Notes: a model not told the origin generated them from the sequence alone. A stretch of DNA of 64,000 bases from Lolium rigidum (GCF_022539505.1 NC_061514.1:330505090-330569089); one strand, 5' to 3'. Shown: positions 43,260 through 55,400, counted from the first letter of the stretch. Made by a program: numbers and translations.

Positions 43260-44085
43260 TCATTTCTTGGGCTTTGGCTGCTTCACTATCATCACCGAGC
43301 AGTGCGCGTGGTGGGCGCAGTAGTCGCTCACGCTCCCAAGAAATGCCCTGAAATATGCAAGAGTTCAGGAGAAACCCATCACCATTGGCTTGAAGCTCCT
43401 CAGCTGAAACCTGCAGAATCAATGGAGAACAAAAGCAACGAATCAATTACCTCTTGATGGCGCCGTAGCCATGGCTGCCGACGACGAGCAGATCGGCGCC
43501 GTGCTTCTCGACCGCGTTGCAGATGACGTGCCTCGGCTCCCCATCGATCACCTCCACAACACCCTCCACCTGCGAATTTTGTTGGAGTACAACATTTTTT
43601 TATCTGTCGATCGAGGAATACAATCAGAGGAATTGGTGGTTGGGTGTTACCGAGTTGGCGACGCAGAGGCTGCGCGCCTTCTCGACGACTTCATCGGCCC
43701 TCTTCCGCAGGTCCTCCTCCACGTACCTCACCATGTCTCCGGCAACGGCTGAAATGATCGAATTCCCAGAATTCAGTCAGTCAGCCAGTCAGAGCTTGCT
43801 CCGATCCAGCTAGCAGGTGAATTCCAAACCGGAAGACGGAACGATGAAGGATTAGAGAGAGGTGGGCGTACCGGCGCCGCCCATGGTGACGACGGATGAC
43901 GCGGCCTGCTTGGCGTGGACGACGACGAGCTCCGTCGCCACGCCGGCTGTCGCCACGTACCTCACGGCCCACTCAAGCGCGCTGTAGCTGTGGTCGCTAT
44001 CGTCCACGCCGACCACCACCACCGTCTTGCTCCTCCCCTCCTCCACCGGACCCGCCGCCGCCGCGGCTTCCTTGGTCTCCGCCAT
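43260..44085 (-). CDS. Universal stress protein (UspA domain), four exons, intact
   Basis: ATG at 44085. Exons on the minus strand are 44085-43872, 43748-43651, 43569-43451 and 43347-43260, all with GT donors and AG acceptors and matching phases. They total 519 nt and encode 172 aa, the usual plant UspA length. The N-terminus is Ala/Glu-rich. The fold then starts with VVVVGVDDSDHSYSALEWAV (Asp for nucleotide binding). The C-terminus has GSHGYG-AIKRAFLGS, fitting the ATP-binding pattern G-2x-G-9x-G-S, and ends SVMIVKQPKPKK. Such proteins are soluble, ATP-binding dimers linked to stress responses. No frameshift or stop was found. A TATA run lies about 90 bases upstream. The exact in vivo role is not deducible. 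Confidence 0.93.
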
Positions 44086-44172
44086 ATATACTAATCAAAC
44101 GGTGCGATGACTAAATCTGATCAGAGAAGGTCGTTGGCTTGGTTTGATGTGGTTTGCAGCTGCAGGCCGCGG

Positions 44173-44184
44173 CATATATATATA
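44173..44184 (-). promoter_or_regulatory. Likely TATA box of the USP gene
   Basis: On the minus strand TATATATATATG occurs 88-99 bases upstream of the ATG at 44085, a suitable spacing for a core promoter with a short 5' UTR. Confidence 0.55.
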
Positions 44185-44885
44185 GACAGAGATAATGATC
44201 CGGACACTTGGCTACTTGTCGAACGGTATATGGGGAGTGACGAGGATGCGGGCGAAACCGGCGACGGAGTGGAGCGCGGCCGCCGACGGGAGGTGGCTGG
44301 TACTGGTGGCATGCGGCCCCGGTTTCAGTCTAGTTTTTGTTGCATTTCGCTTCTCATCTTGTGCCCCGCTGATGGCGACGCGACGGCGAGGACAGCGATG
44401 GAGCGGGGCATGCTGATCACTCTTTGTTTGTTTGGTGCGCGCTGATTGCTCATGCACTCTCTTGTTGAGGCAGAGGAGAATTTGAGAACGGGCACTCTCT
44501 TTTCGATTGAAAATGGTAAATATCTATTTTTCCCTCTACAGAAATCTAAGAAACATGTTAGCAATTTGAGCAGAGGCCGAGGCTTCGTTTAACCCTTTCT
44601 AAAGCTTCTAGCCGGTTGGCTTTGTCCGAAGAAATCAGCGCGAGAAAGTAAGAAAAAGGTCAAAAAAAAAAAGTTGCGGGTTTTTTTTTCCGCAACTCGT
44701 TTCATCGTATCTCACGTTGGATTTTGGTCACCTAAGCATTTGAAAGATTGGAATGTTGAAGCTAGAATGGTCATTTCCGCTGGTGGCAGGCAGTGTATGC
44801 TTTGGCCTTTCCACTCCGGTGAGCTTTTGCATTGGTTCGTTGTTTTGCCCAATGATTTGAGGGTTTGTGGCACGCGATGATTTAA
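44185..44885. other. Upstream region of the USP gene
   Basis: Unique-looking DNA up to the Harbinger end. It has no second gene. Poly-A/T runs lie at 44669-44690. This interval would hold the remaining promoter of the USP gene. Confidence 0.45.
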
Positions 44886-44897
44886 GGTCATCTCCAA

Positions 44898-44963
44898 CAT
44901 GGCGATCCAAACGGACGTGCATGGCGATCCAAACGGACGTGCATGGCGATCCAAACGGACGTC
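44898..44963. repeat. Triple 22-bp repeat at the left terminus
   Basis: Three head-to-tail copies of CATGGCGATCCAAACGGACG plus two bases, starting at 44898, 44920 and 44942, differing only in the last base. The unit includes the inner part of the terminal inverted repeat. Confidence 0.9.
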
Positions 44964-45534
44964 TTTGGGTTGTTTGTTTTGGTCCATTTGGATAGCGGCG
45001 TGCGTCCCGCGTGTCCGTTTGGATTGCACGTTACGCCCAACGCGGTGACCAAAAACTCGCCATGTGGTTCATCTTCCCTGGACGGTGTTGCGCCATGGCA
45101 GACCTCGACGGGACAACAATGGTGTTATAAAGCGACAAGCAAATAACAAAGAACGATAAAGGTACTCGCAACGGAGACACAAGATTTAATGTTGAAAACC
45201 CGTTCCAACAAAGAAGGGGAAAAAACCACGGACGTCAACTAGCAAAACTTCACTATATCGGGGAGTGTTTACAAACGTCGTGGGTTATCTTATAATCTGA
45301 TAAACCCTAGCCGGCGGCTTACAAGATGTATATATATTCGCCCAAGCCTACCCGGCACCGGGCCTCGCTCTGCTCGTCAGAAGTTAACCTCCCTTTAGTA
45401 TATGAATTTGGATCACAATATAACAAATGGCGGGTGGGAGAACGCGAGGGAAAGTTCCCGCGCGCACCAGGATTCCCGCGCACGAAAAGGCCAAGGGCGC
45501 GCGCTCGTGCCCGAGTTTCCGTCAAGGCCGCCGG

Positions 45535-45543
45535 CTATAAAAG
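45535..45543 (+). promoter_or_regulatory. Possible TATA box for the 297-aa ORF
   Basis: CTATAAAAG sits 88-96 bases upstream of the ATG at 45631, within GC-rich DNA. Spacing is compatible with a start of transcription near 45570 and a leader of about 60 bases. Confidence 0.45.
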
Positions 45544-45630
45544 ACGGCGCGCGTGGCCTCGCGGGACCTCACCCGCTCCGCCGTCATCTTCCCCTCTACC
45601 TTCTCCAGTGCCCTCTCCTCCTCCATCGCC

Positions 45631-46524
45631 ATGTCGTGCACCCTGCAGACCACGTGGGCCAAGCTCTCCCTCGCCGCCTGCGCCAGGTTCCCGCGGACGG
45701 AGGAGGAGGAGCGGCAGGACACGCGGTGGGTCGCCGACGATAAGGCGATCCGCGTTGCGGTTGAGGTGGCAGCGAAGAAGGCAGAGGACGTGGAGCTGGT
45801 GGAGGCGGCCGCGAACGGCTGGCACGAGGCCTTCAACGGCTGGTACGAGGCCGCGGCGGAGGGATCGGACCCCGCCGAGGAGGAGCAGGCGGATGCCCTC
45901 GCGGCCATCGATGCGGAGGATTACCTCCACGACCTCGAGATGGCGAAGCTCAATGTCGCCATCGAGGAGCGTCTCGTCGAGCTCACGCGCGTGACGAAGG
46001 AGCACGAGGCCTCCATCCGGATCGGTCGCCGCCGTTTAGGCGACCTCATCGGCCGGAAGAACGAGCTCCTTGCTCGGCAAGCAGCCCGCCGCCTCCTCCA
46101 GCTTCCCTCGCCCGACCGACGCGCCCAGGAGGATGCTGTGTCGGCAGAGCGCGGCCGCCAAGAGCGTCTGCGTCATCGGAAGGAGAACCACGAGGCCCGG
46201 GACGCCGGCCGCGTCCGCCTGGAGTCACGAGGCGCTATGGAACGCGCCGCCGTGCGCGAGCTCACGTTGTGCAGGAAGCGGATCCTGACGCCGCAGGAGG
46301 CAGAGCGCGCCCAAGCTACGAGACGGATAGGAGGAGGGCGACCGCGGAGGAACGCCGCAAGAAGGCCGCCGCCGGGCCACCCAACTGGTAAGCTGGAGTG
46401 GAATCCTCACGCGTACAGGCCGTCCGTGTCGAGTGAAATCCACGGCCCCGGCGGTGAGTTGCCGGCGAAGCCGCCGGCCCCCTACGTAGCTAGACTAGTA
46501 GTAGGTACTATTAAGAAAATGTAA
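45631..46524 (+). CDS. Unknown 297-aa coiled-coil-rich protein in Harbinger-like element
   Basis: The first ATG after the TATA box (45631) opens MSCTLQTTWAKLSLAACARF. The frame is uninterrupted for 297 codons to TAA at 46522-46524, unusual among the broken genes around it. It is Ala/Glu/Arg-rich with strong helical bias: VEVAAKKAEDVELVEAAANG, WHEAFNGWYEAAAEG, DYLHDLEMAKLNVAIEERL and LTRVTKEHEASIRIGRRRLG suggest coiled coil. Toward the C-terminus it is Arg-rich (RRIGGGRPRRNAARR), then Pro-rich. No domain is recognised. High GC makes a chance open frame more likely than usual, but 297 codons with a plausible core promoter deserves attention. It may be a captured gene or a lineage-specific ORF. 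Confidence 0.45.
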   Translation: MSCTLQTTWAKLSLAACARFPRTEEEERQDTRWVADDKAIRVAVEVAAKKAEDVELVEAAANGWHEAFNGWYEAAAEGSDPAEEEQADALAAIDAEDYLHDLEMAKLNVAIEERLVELTRVTKEHEASIRIGRRRLGDLIGRKNELLARQAARRLLQLPSPDRRAQEDAVSAERGRQERLRHRKENHEARDAGRVRLESRGAMERAAVRELTLCRKRILTPQEAERAQATRRIGGGRPRRNAARRPPPGHPTGKLEWNPHAYRPSVSSEIHGPGGELPAKPPAPYVARLVVGTIKKM

Positions 46525-47307
46525 TATATTTCATTTTAACGAAAAACGAAATTATGTCCCTATGACACGCGGGCCAGGGGAGGACAAAGGGGGGAAACGC
46601 GGCCCAGATTTGGGCCGGCTTTGGATCGTGTCGGATGCCGCGGCCATCCGTTTTAGGGATTGGTTCGCGCGCTGGGCCGCGGTTTTGTCCGTTTCGACCC
46701 ATCCGGACGCGCGGGCGCGTGATGGGTCGCCGCGTTGGAGATGCCCTAAGGGTGTGTTTTGGTAGCCTGTGCCACATCAGATTCATTTTCTCAGTTGAGA
46801 TATCTTAGCTCATACAAGCTTGCTTGAGATTTTGTGATGTGTTTGGTAGGTTGTGTGTGTTGAGGCAAACTGAACTGATACTTTGTTTGGTTAGCATGTA
46901 TGGGTTGAGCTTGGCTAAAAAAATAAGGAACTACAGAGAGGTCCTAAATGTTACACAAATGACCCAAAATAAAACAAAAAAGCCCTCGGACCCCTCGTCT
47001 CCACCACACCCAGCTCATTGTCAGCGGCGGGCCGCGGGGCGGGTGGCATGCTGGCGCGACCTGCTGCCTATGCTGGGGAGGTTCCCATCTTCGTCAGCCG
47101 CCGGTGCGAGCTGCTGCCTCCCTGCTTGAGCTTGGGTCGGAGGCATCGAAGCTAGGGGAGGGCGGCGCGGGGCGGAGTCTTGACACAGCGAGGAAGCTCC
47201 GGCGAGCTGGCTCTGTGGCGAGGGAGCTCCGGTGGCGGCCGAGGCGAGGGTGTTCTGCTTTCGTGGTTGTCCGAGGCGATGTAGGTGTGCTCTCCGGCCG
47301 AGGTGAG

Positions 47308-48905
47308 TGATACGTCTCCGACGTATCGATAATTTCTTATGTTCTATGCCATATTATTGATGATACCTACATGTCTTATGCACACTTTATGTCATATTAG
47401 TGCATTTTCTGGAACTAACCTATTAACAAGATGCCGAAGTGCCGGTTCTCGTTTTTCGCTGTTTTTGGTTTTAGAAATCCTAGTAACGAAATATTCTCGG
47501 AATTGGACGAAACGAAGACCCGGGGCCCTATTTTTCCACGGAGCTTCCAGAAGACCGAAGAACACACGAAGTGGGGCCACGAGGTGGCCAGACTATAGGG
47601 CGGCGCGGCCCAAGCCCTGGCCGCGCCGACCTATAGTGTGGGCCCCTCGTTAGCCCCCCGACTCTGCCCTTCCGCCTACTTAAATCCTCCGTCACGAAAC
47701 CCCTGATGCGAAAAACCACGATACGGAAAACCTTACTGAGACGCCGTCGCCGCCGATCCCATCTCGGGGGATTCTGGAGATCTCCTCCGGCACCCCGCCG
47801 GAGAGGGGATTCATCTCCCGGAGGACTCTACACCGCCATGGTCGCCTCCGGAGTGATGAGTGAGTAGTTCACCCCTGGACTATGGGTCCATAGCAGTAGC
47901 TAGATGGTTGTCTTTTCCTCATTGTGCTTCATTGTTGGATCTTGTGAGCTGCCTAACATGATCAAGATCATCTATCTGTAATTCTATATGTTGTGTTTGT
48001 CGGGATCCGATGGATAGAGAATACCATGTCATGTTAATTATCAAGTTATTATACATGTGTTGTTTATGATCTTGCATGCTCTCCGTTTCTAGTAGAGGCT
48101 CTGGCCAAGTTTTTACTTTTAACTCCAAGAGGGAGTACTTATGCTCGATAGTGGGTTCATGCCCGCATTGACACCAGGGGAGTGACGAAACCCCTAAGGT
48201 TGTGTTGTGCTTGTTGCCACTAGGGATAAAACATTGGCGCTATGTCCGAGGATGTAGTTGTTGATTACATTACGCACCATATTAATGCAATTGTCCGTTG
48301 TTAGCAACTTAATACTGGAGGGGGTTCGGACGATAACCTCGAAGGTGGACTTTTTAGGCATAGATGCAGTTGGATGGCGGTCTATGTACTTTGTCGTAAT
48401 GCCCAATTAAATCTCACTATACTTATCATGTCATGTATGTGCATTGTTATGCCCTCTCTATTTGTCAATTGCCCGACTGTAATTTGTTCACCCAACATGC
48501 TTTTATCTTATGGGAGAGACACCTCTAGTGAACTGTGGACCCCGGTCCATTCTTTAATACTGAAATACAAATCTGCTGCAATACTTGTTTTTACTGTTTT
48601 CTCTCGCAAACAATCATCTTCCACACAATACGGTTAATCCTTTGTTACAGCAAGCCGGTGAGATTGACAACCTCACTTGTTTCGTTGGGGCAAAGTACTT
48701 TGGTTGTGTTGTGCGGGTTCCACGTTGGCGCCGGAATCTCCGGTGTTGCACCGCACTACATCCCGCCGCCATCAACCTTCAACGTGCTTCTTGGCTCCTC
48801 CTGGTTCGATAAACCTTGGTTTCTTTCTGAGGGAAAACTTGCTGCTGTGCGCATCATACCTTCCTCTTGGGGTTTCCCAACGAACGTGTGAAATACACGC
48901 CATCA
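47308..48905 (+). repeat. 5' LTR of element C
   Basis: 1598 bp, TGATACGTCTCCGACGTATC ... ACACGCCATCA. The LTR ORF that is 171-172 codons long in the other copies is broken here by small indels near 48605. Confidence 0.92.
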
Positions 48906-48914
48906 AGCTCTTTT

Positions 48915-48933
48915 CCGGCGCCGTTGCCGGGGA
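48915..48933 (+). other. Primer binding site of element C (tRNA-Asp)
   Basis: CCGGCGCCGTTGCCGGGGA, nine bases inside the LTR, complementary to the tRNA-Asp 3' end apart from its first bases. Confidence 0.75.
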
Positions 48934-49158
48934 GATCAAGACACGCTGCAAGGGAGTCTCCACTTCTCAATCTCTTTACTTTGTTTTTGTCTTGCTTTAT
49001 TTTATTTACTACTTTGTTTGCTGCACTTATATCAAAACACAAAAAAATTAGTTGCTAGCTTTACTTTATTTGCTATCTTGTTTGCTATATCGAAAACACA
49101 AAAAAATTAGTTTACTTGCATTTACTTTATCTAGTTTGCTTTATTTACTATTGCTAAA

Positions 49159-51275
49159 ATGGCCAACCCTGAAAATACTAAGTTGTGTGACTTCACTAGC
49201 ACAAATAATAATGATTTCTTATGCACACCTATTGCTCCACCTGCTACTACAGACAGAATTCTTTGAAATTAAACCTGCTTTACTTAATCTTGTTATGCGA
49301 GAGCAATTTTCACGGTGTTAGTTCGATGATGCTGCTGCCCATCTCAATAATTTTGTTGAACTATGTGAAATGCAAAAATATAAAGATGTAGATGGTGACA
49401 TTATAAAATTAAAATTGTTTCCTTTCTCATTAAGAGGAAGAGCTAAAGATTGGTTGCTATCTCTGCCTAAGAATAGTATTGATTCATGGACTAAATGCAA
49501 GGATGCTTTTATTGGTAGATATTATCCCCCTGCTAAAATTATATCTTTGAGGAGTAGCATAATGAATTTTAAACAATTGGATAATGAACATGTTGCTCAA
49601 GCTTGGGAAAGAATGAAATCTCCGGTTAAAAATTGCCCAACCCATGGATCGACTACTTGGATGATCATCCAAACCTTCTATGCAGGACTAAATTTTTCTT
49701 CGCGGAATTTATTGGATTCAGCTGCTGGAGGTACCTTTATGTCCATCACTCTTGGTGAAGCAACAAAGCTTCTTGATAATATGATGGTTAATTACTCTGA
49801 ATGGCACACGGAAAGAGCTCCACAAGGTAAGAAGGTAAATTCATGTTGAAGAATCCTCTTCCTTGAATGATAAGGTTGATGCTATTATGTCTATGCTTGC
49901 GAATGATAGGACTAATGTTGATCCTAATAATGTTCCATTAGCTTCATTGGTTGCCCAAGAAGAACATGTTGATGTAAACTTCATTAAAAATAATAATTTC
50001 AACAACAATGCTTATCGGAACAATTCTAGTAATAACTATAGGCCATACCCTTATAATAATGGTAACGGTTATGCTAAATCTTATGAGAATTCTTACAACA
50101 ATAATAGGAATACACCCCCTGGACTTGAGGCCATGCTTAAAGAATTTATTAGTACACAAACTGCCTTTAACAAATCTGTTGAGGAAAAGCTCAATAAAAT
50201 TGATATTCTTGTTTCTAGAGTTGATAGTCTTGCCTCTGATGTTGATCTTTTGAAATCGAAGGTTATGCCTAATAGAGATATTGAAAATAAAATTGTTACT
50301 ACAGCAAATGCCATCCAAGTTAGAATTAATGAGAATATAAGATTAATGGCTGAACTGCGTGCTAGGTGGGATAGAAAAGAAAATGAAAAACTAGCTAAAA
50401 AGGAAAATGTAGCTAAAGTTTGGACTATTACCACCACTAGCAATGCTAATGATTCATATGTTGCTGCACCTCCTACTATCCATGATAAAATAATTGGTGT
50501 TAGCAATGCTTCTACTCCTAGTGCAAAGCGCGCGAAATTACCTGAAACTGCTAAAACTGCTGAAACTGCTTGTGATAAAACTGCTGAAATTTTTTCCAAC
50601 CTTGGGGATGATAATCCCATTGCTTTAGATTGTAATGATTTAGATTTTGATGATTGCCACATCTCTGAAGTTATAAAGTTCTTACAAAAACTTGCTAAAA
50701 GTCCCAATGCTAGTGCTATAAATTTGGCTTTCACAAAACATATTACAAATGCTCTCATAAAAGCTAGAGAAGAGAAACTAAAACTTGAAACTTCTATTCC
50801 TAGAAAGCTAGAGGATGGTTGGGAGCCCATCATTAAAATGAGAATCAAAAAATTTGATTGTAATGCCTTATGTGATCTTGGTGCAAGTATTTCTGTTATG
50901 CCTAAAAAAGTCTATGATATGCTTGACTTGCCACCATTGAAAAATTGTTATTTGGATGTTAATCTCGCTGATAATGCTAAAAAGAAACCTTTGGGGAAAG
51001 TTGATAATGTTCATATTATGGTTAACAATAACCTTATCCCCGTTGATTTTGTTGTCTTGGATATTGAATGCAATGCATCTTGCCCCATTATATTGGGAAG
51101 ACCTTTTCTTCGAACCGTTGGTGCTACTATTGATATGAAGGAAGGTAATATTAAATATCAATTTCCTCTCAAGAAAGGTATGGAACACTTCCCTAGAAAG
51201 AGAATGAAGTTACCTTATGATTCTATCATTAGAACAAATTATGATGTTGATGCTTCATCTTTCGATAACACTTGA
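49159..51275 (+). pseudogene. gag-protease of element C, broken
   Basis: ATG at 49159 (MANPENTKLC). An extra base near 49251, compensating indels near 49310-49320 and an extra base near 49844 break the frame. The capsid part is open at 49370-49849 (FSLRGRAKDWLLSLP, QAWERMKSPVKNCP). The remainder is open at 49863-51275 and includes the intact protease: CDLGASISVMPKKVYDML, then PIILGRPFLRTVGATID. The breaks lie in different places from the single break in A. Nothing resembling reverse transcriptase follows; the frame simply ends FDNT and the non-coding 3' region begins. Confidence 0.85.
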
Positions 51276-53072
51276 GTTACACTTTCTGCGCCTAGCTGAA
51301 AGGCGTTAAAGAAAAGCGCTTATGGGAGACAACCCATGTTTTTACTACAGTACTTTATTTTATATTTGTGTCTTGGAAGTTGTTTACTACTGTAGCAACC
51401 TCTCCTTATCTTAGTTTTATGTTTTGTTGTGCCAAGTAAAGTCTTTGATAGAAAAGTAAGTACTAGATTTGGATTACTGCGCAGTTCCAGATTTCTTTGC
51501 TGTCACGAATCTGGGTCTATCTCCCTGTAGGTAGCTCAGAAAATTACGCCAATTTACGAGCATGATCCTCAGATATGTACGCAACTTTCATTCAATTTGA
51601 GCATTTTCGTTTGAGCAAGTCTGGTGGCCTAATAAAATCCATCTTTACGGACTGTTCTGTTTTGACAGATTCTGTCTTTTATTTCGCATTGCCTCTTTTG
51701 CTATGTTGGATGAATTTCTTTGATCCATTAACGTCCAGTAGCTTTATGCAATGTCCAGAAGTGTTAAGAATGATTGTGTCACATCTGAACATGTGAAATT
51801 TTATTATGCACTAACCCTCTAATGAGTTGTTTCGAGTTTGGTGTGGAGGAAGTTTTCAAGGGTCAAGAGAGGAGTATGATGCAATATGATCAAGGAGAGT
51901 GAAAGCTCTAAGCTTGGGGATGCCCCGGTGGTTCACCCCTGCATATATTAAGAAGACTCAAGCGTCTAAGCTTGGGGATGCCCAAGGCATCCCCTTCTTC
52001 ATCGACAACATTATCAGGTTCCTCCCCGAAACTATATTTTTATTCGGCCACATCTTATGTACTTTGCTTGGAGCGTCGGTTTGTTTTTGTTTTTTGTTTT
52101 GTTTGAATAAAATGGATCCTAGCATTCACTTTATGGGAGAGAGACACGCTCCGCTGTTGCATATGGACAAATATGTCCTTAGGCTCTACTCATAGTATTC
52201 ATGGCGAAGTTTCTTCGTTAAATTGTTATATGGTTGGAATTGGAAAATGATACATGTAGTAACTCTAAAATGTCTTGGATAATTTGATACTTGGCAATTG
52301 TTGTGCTCATGTTTAAGCTCTTGCATCATATACTTTGCACCCATTAATGAAGAAATACTTAGAGCTTGCTAATTTGGTTTGCATATTTGGTTTCTCTAGA
52401 GTCTAGATAACATCTAGTATTGAGTTTTGAACAACAAGGAAGACGGTATGGAGTCTTATAATGTTTACCATATGTCTTTTATGTGAGTTTTGCTGTACCG
52501 TTCATCCTTGTGTTTGTTTCAAATAACCTTGCTAGCCTAAACCTTGTATCGAGAGGGAATACTTCTCATGCATCCAAAATACTTGAGCCAACCACTATGC
52601 CATTTGTGTCCACCATACCTACCTACTACATGGTATTTATCCGCCATTCCAAAGTAAATTGCTTGAGTGCTACCTTTAAAATTCCATCATTCACCTTTGC
52701 AATATATAGCTCATGGGACAAATAGCTTAAAAACTATTGTGGTATTGAATATGTACTTATGCACTTTATCTCTTATTAAGTTGCTTGTTGAGCGATAACC
52801 ATGTTTCGGGGACGCCATCAACTATTCTTTGTTGGATATCATGTGAGTTGCTATGCATGTCCGTCTTGTCCGAAGCAAGAGAGATCTACCACCTTCATGG
52901 TTGGAGCATGCATATTGTTAGAGAAGAACTTTGGGCCGCTAACTAAAGCCATGATTCATGGTGGAAGTTTCAGTTTGGACATATATCCTCAATCTCATAT
53001 GAGAATAATAATTGTTGCCACATGCTTATGCATTAAAGAGGAGTCCATTATCTGTTGTCCATGTTGTCCCGG
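51276..53072 (+). other. Non-coding 3' region of element C, part one
   Basis: Homologous to the 3' regions of A, B and D, continuing at 58024 after retrotransposon E. AAGCTTGGGGATGC motifs lie at 51910 and 51968. Confidence 0.7.
51974..51994 (+). other. Conserved hairpin in element C
   Basis: Stem GGGGATGCC / GGCATCCCC, loop CAA. Confidence 0.65.
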
Positions 53073-53480
53073 TGACATGGGCATACCCTTCGGGTACCCA
53101 TTATTAGTATACCTGGCTCGGCCCAATATGGAGAAGACCAAATATGGAGAAGGCCCAACAAGGCAACCCGAAGAAGTAGTCGACTAGGACTCTTGTAAAA
53201 CCCTAGGCTGGTTGCATATATAAAGCTAGCCAGGGCACCCGACATAAAGAGGCGAACAGATAGACAGAATATAGACAACATAGCTCCGCTTACGGCGGCA
53301 CCCTGTAAACACATCTATGATCATATACTGGATTGCTAGCAGCACGTAGGGATCCTCCACCGAGGGGACCCGAAGCTGGGTACGTCGTGTGCCTAATCTC
53401 GTTCCCGGAATCTCCATCGTCGCTCTCTCCCGAAACCCTAGTCTACAATACGTAGGCATTGCCGAGGTGTTCCCTCGTCA
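53073..53480 (+). repeat. 5' LTR of element E
   Basis: TGACATGGGCATACCC ... TTCCCTCGTCA, 408 bp. GCATATATAAAG at about 53213-53224 is a likely TATA box. Confidence 0.93.
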
Positions 53481-53481
53481 A

Positions 53482-53499
53482 TTGGCGCCGTCTGTGGGA
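53482..53499 (+). other. Primer binding site of element E
   Basis: TTGGCGCCGTCTGTGGGA directly after the LTR. The TGGCGCCGT core is shared with the tRNA-Asp site of the other elements, but the 3' part differs. The exact tRNA is not assigned. Confidence 0.55.
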
Positions 53500-54779
53500 A
53501 ACAGCGATGATCGGATTTTGTTATCCGGGCGAGATCCTTCGTCATCATCTACATCCAGATCGCATCTAGCCGGCGGCGCGTTCAATTTCATTGGTTGCAG
53601 CAAGCTCGCCGTCATCACGAGGGCACGCGGAGAATTCGACCGCCGAAGATATCCAAGATCGACCAGTACAAGCAATCGAGATCCACTGCAAGAAACAAGT
53701 CCCGATGCAGCCACTGCTTGGTCGAATTCCAAAGGAAATAGAGACTACTAATCGACCTGAGCAATAGGTGCAAGTTAGCTCGAGGAGCCGAGCACAACCT
53801 CTATTGTTTCCAATCCGTCACGTTACATCCAGCGAGAGGCCGTCCGGTCAGATGTATTCATCGAGAAGTTGTACGCCAGACCGATTGATCGTGATGGAGG
53901 ACAAGTCCCGAGAAAATTTCTCAAGATAAAAATGTGCTGCTGTCCACGTGATTCTTGTCTCATGGTAAAGCGCAAGAGATTGGTCGATCAGAAGCAGCGA
54001 TCGAGCCATGGAGCAAGATCGTGTTTCACACTGCATAACCGACTGACATACGTCCCAGCGGCAGCTTCACTTGGACCAAGTCCCGAGCAAGACAACTCCA
54101 ACAGAGCTTGGATTATGGCCAACTCCAGAACTAGGAACTCGCACCCCCCCCCCTCCAAGATGAGTTTTCTATTCAGTACATTATATTTCATCATTACTCA
54201 TCCAACTGATTATTTCGTCTAGACCTAATCATCCATGCGTACATAGTGTTCACGTCCTATCATTTGGATTTAACCTTCCGCGCTCGTGCATGTGTTTATC
54301 TAGTAGTATTTGGTAGGCAAGTATAGTAGTATGGAACAACTACGGGTCCACTAGATTGGAGGAGAAAGTTTCGATCTGCCCGCAGCCTAGAACCCGAAGA
54401 TGTTAGGCGATGGAGCCTGGACTTCACCCAACAAACCCTGGCTTCACCCGACAACAGTGTAGCAACCACATCGTTTCTGGATCGGAAATCGCAAGTCCAT
54501 CAACAACGACCATTCGACACAAAAATATCAGGTGTTATATTAATTACTACTCGAAAAATTTATTTTGCTAAATATATTTTCGCTCGTACTATTATTTGCG
54601 CGCAGTTTTTGCGCAGTTTTTTGCGTCGTAATATAACTGCAGATCGGTAATAAGCTTCAACTAATTCGCTGTATCGGCCACGTTCGCCATCACGCTCCCA
54701 CCGTTGCGCACTCGACATCACCCGACATCTGGGGCTGCGCCATTACTTCGTTACCACATATATACTCGGTTACTTGGTG

Positions 54780-55400
54780 AATTTCTTTTCCTTTGGCCCT
54801 GGATATATTTTCTCCGGCTCAGTGGAATTATTTTCTCCGGCTCAGTGGAATTACTTTCTTCGACTTAGTGGATATATCTCCTTCGGCTCCGTGGATTTAT
54901 TTTCGGTTTAGTGAAATTACCTTCTTCGGATCAGTGGAGTCATCTTCTTCGGCTTATTGGATTTTTCTTCATCGGATTCATCTTATAAGATTCATCTATA
55001 TGAATATTACTGGCTTACTCTTATACAACATTACCCGAGGCGTTTCGGGTCACTGGATTTATCATCGAGGATTATTACTGGATTTATTTTCTTCGGCAGA
55101 TTCATCTTCTATATTACTGGATTCTTCGGTTCAATGGATTAATCTTCTATAATTATTACTGGAGCTATTTTCTTCGGATCAATGGATTCATTTTCTATGA
55201 TATCAGCGGATTCATTTTCCATGGTTATTACTGGATTCTTCGGGTTAATGGATTCATCCTCTATGATATCGATGGATTTATCTTCAATATATGCTCTATA
55301 TTTAATGGCGTAATCTTCAATATGGATTCATCTCAAATACTTCATCTGGGGTTCATCTTCATATATTATTGTCTATGGCTTCATCTTAAATGGCGTCACC
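54780..55400 (+). repeat. Imperfect TTCTTCGGCTCAGTGGATTTA repeats in E
   Basis: More than a dozen variants of a roughly 25-35 base phrase (TTTCTTCGG / CTCAGTGGATTTATTTTC / ATTACTGGATTC) run across 600 bases with variable spacing. No frame is maintained throughout. Confidence 0.75.

Larger units (their letters stand above)
44886..46746 (+). mobile_element. Harbinger-like element with an unknown ORF
   Basis: The left end GGTCATCTCCAACATGGCG and the right end CGCGTTGGAGATGCCC pair over about 23 bases with four mismatches. TAA flanks both sides (44883-44885, 46747-46749). The right 190 bases match the inverted left end of the element at 5275, while the left subterminal DNA differs. Between them, 45130-45330 resembles the edge of another retroelement (AAAACCCGTTCCAACAAAG ... 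GGGGAAAAAACCACGG), so the element is a mosaic. There is no transposase. Confidence 0.65.

Noticed and set aside
45553..45630. Upstream extension of the 297-codon ORF starting with GTG
   Set aside because: It starts only 10 bases after the TATA box and is not ATG; the ATG at 45631 is the better start.
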